Part shown: in pieces, positions 63,405 to 64,000 of the stretch
Position numbering within the stretch: the first letter of the stretch is position 1
How the letters are laid out: every line of letters begins with the position of its first letter
Assembly (NCBI GenBank): GCA_024699855.1
Contig: JAMPIQ010000001.1
Coordinates: 14,074,001-14,138,000 of the forward strand
From: Aphelenchoides besseyi
Lineage: Eukaryota; Nematoda; Chromadorea; Rhabditida; Aphelenchoididae
Length of the DNA stretch: 64,000 bases
Direction of reading: 5' to 3'
Translations under genes and position numbers: made by a program
Notes under the pieces: model-generated
Seen by the model: only the letters and a program-made list of their open reading frames with translations
The model's database searches: none
Told to the model about the DNA's origin: nothing

Positions 63405-63997
63405 TGCTACTCACCAGTTTGACGTGCCATCCAATCATCAGCCAAAATCTTGTCTACTCGCTTAAGCATAACACCTTCAATACGCTCCCACGCAACGCCT
63501 TCTGCAATCTCAACATTTTCTCGACACTTATACACATCATGCGTGCCCAACAACTTGATGGAATCGTATGTGGAACTATCAGGTTGTGGGTTAACCTGTC
63601 GCGATGTAGCAATTGCACACTTCTTGGAATTAAGTCAAAGCCCTATCGCATTGCCAAGCTTTTTAATTTCTCCCAACATTTTCCGTGCTACATCTTGTGT
63701 TCGGTTATAGAGTTTCAGGTCGTCCATATAGAACAAGTGATTCAGGGTCCGCGGACGTCTGTTCCCGTCACCACTTGCCCCACGTGAGTGTACGCTACCA
63801 TAGGCAGTTTCCACCGACTCGAAGCTTCTATTAAGATGGTTTGATATTGGTGTAACCGCAAGACAAAACATCAATGGACTCAATGAATCACCCTGCAGCA
63901 CACCATTCTTGATAGGCAAATACTTAGTAGTGTGCGTTTTGTCATCGCTTCGAACCTCATACTTTACCTTATTCTTTTTCATCAAATCCGCAATCAA
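63405..63997 (-). pseudogene. LINE reverse transcriptase palm, stop codon inside, truncated by window edge
   Basis: Reads from the right edge through GVLQGDSLSPL, the catalytic FYMDD at about 63.72 kb and IKKLGNAIGL. A TGA at 63635-63637 then interrupts, where the family has L.LN..KCA, and the same frame resumes as LNSKKCAIATSRQVNPQPDS and IKLLGTHDVYKCRENVEIAE. A single nonsense change therefore disables an otherwise well-kept RT. Confidence 0.8.
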
Positions 63998-64000
63998 CGT

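Larger units (their letters stand above)
60898..63997 (-). mobile_element. degenerate non-LTR retrotransposon with restriction-like endonuclease
   Basis: The element runs on the minus strand and its 5' part lies beyond the right edge. RT motifs (GVLQGDSLSPLMFCLAVTPI, FYMDDLKLY) are followed about 1.5 kb later by the thumb-type RFKVASAARTYV and GGLGLKSVG, then a zinc knuckle and endonuclease. This order, RT then C-terminal CCHC and PDx..VEI endonuclease, is that of the R2/R4/NeSL-like LINE groups. The RT-to-thumb distance is longer than expected and 62.2-63.4 kb is not clearly RT, so there is an insertion or rearrangement. Confidence 0.82.

Overview
The window is eukaryotic DNA, almost certainly from a nematode. 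The coding segments are split by many very short introns (mostly about 36-50 bp, GT...TTTCAG). The identifiable genes are animal or nematode-specific: a RIM/UNC-10 active-zone protein, a MLT-10-like moulting protein with ILSP repeats, a KCNQ/KQT channel, a neuropeptide-type GPCR, PIN1, importin-5, a bublin-like coiled-coil protein and the nuclear gene for ATP synthase subunit c. I cannot name the species. No rRNA, tRNA, spliced-leader RNA, CRISPR array or bacterial-style operon was seen.

Layout. 1-2.3 kb: nothing supportable. 2.3-8.5 kb (minus): unc-10/RIM, with zinc finger, PDZ, C2A and C2B in order. 8.5-10.8 kb: gene-poor flank. 10.8-16.1 kb: three tandem copies of a locus for an unrecognised secreted or type I membrane protein (minus). 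The first copy has a transmembrane segment and a long Gln-rich pentapeptide tail, the second is broken, and the third reads through but has lost the tail. 16.2-18.0 kb (plus): UDP-glucuronosyltransferase. 20.4-21.0 kb (plus): bublin-like protein. 21.6-22.0 kb (minus): His-rich protein of unknown function. 24.0-26.0 kb: a divergent pair, an Arg-rich RS/BTZ-like protein (minus) and PIN1 (plus). 26.0-32.7 kb: long stretch without a supportable gene.

32.7-37.1 kb (plus): class A GPCR, with a possible antisense gene in its last intron. 37.5-42.1 kb (minus): KCNQ channel. 44.6-47.4 kb (plus): MLT-10-like gene. 47.6-51.4 kb (minus): importin-5. 52.4-52.9 kb (plus): ATP synthase subunit c. From 54.5 kb to the right end the window is rich in mobile elements: a Tc1/mariner-superfamily element with 237-bp inverted repeats and a frameshifted transposase, a GC-rich segment of unknown origin, a 36-bp perfect palindrome inside an unknown reading frame, two small unknown genes, and a degenerate non-LTR retrotransposon (RT plus C-terminal zinc knuckle and restriction-like endonuclease) that runs off the right edge.

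The genes do not form one pathway. Three (unc-10, the GPCR and the KCNQ channel) are neuronal or excitability genes; the rest are housekeeping, detoxification or cuticle genes. The most novel material is the tandem membrane-protein family, the frequent use of weak 5' splice sites, and the rearranged right end. Exon boundaries were inferred by eye from splice sites and reading-frame continuity, not from transcripts.
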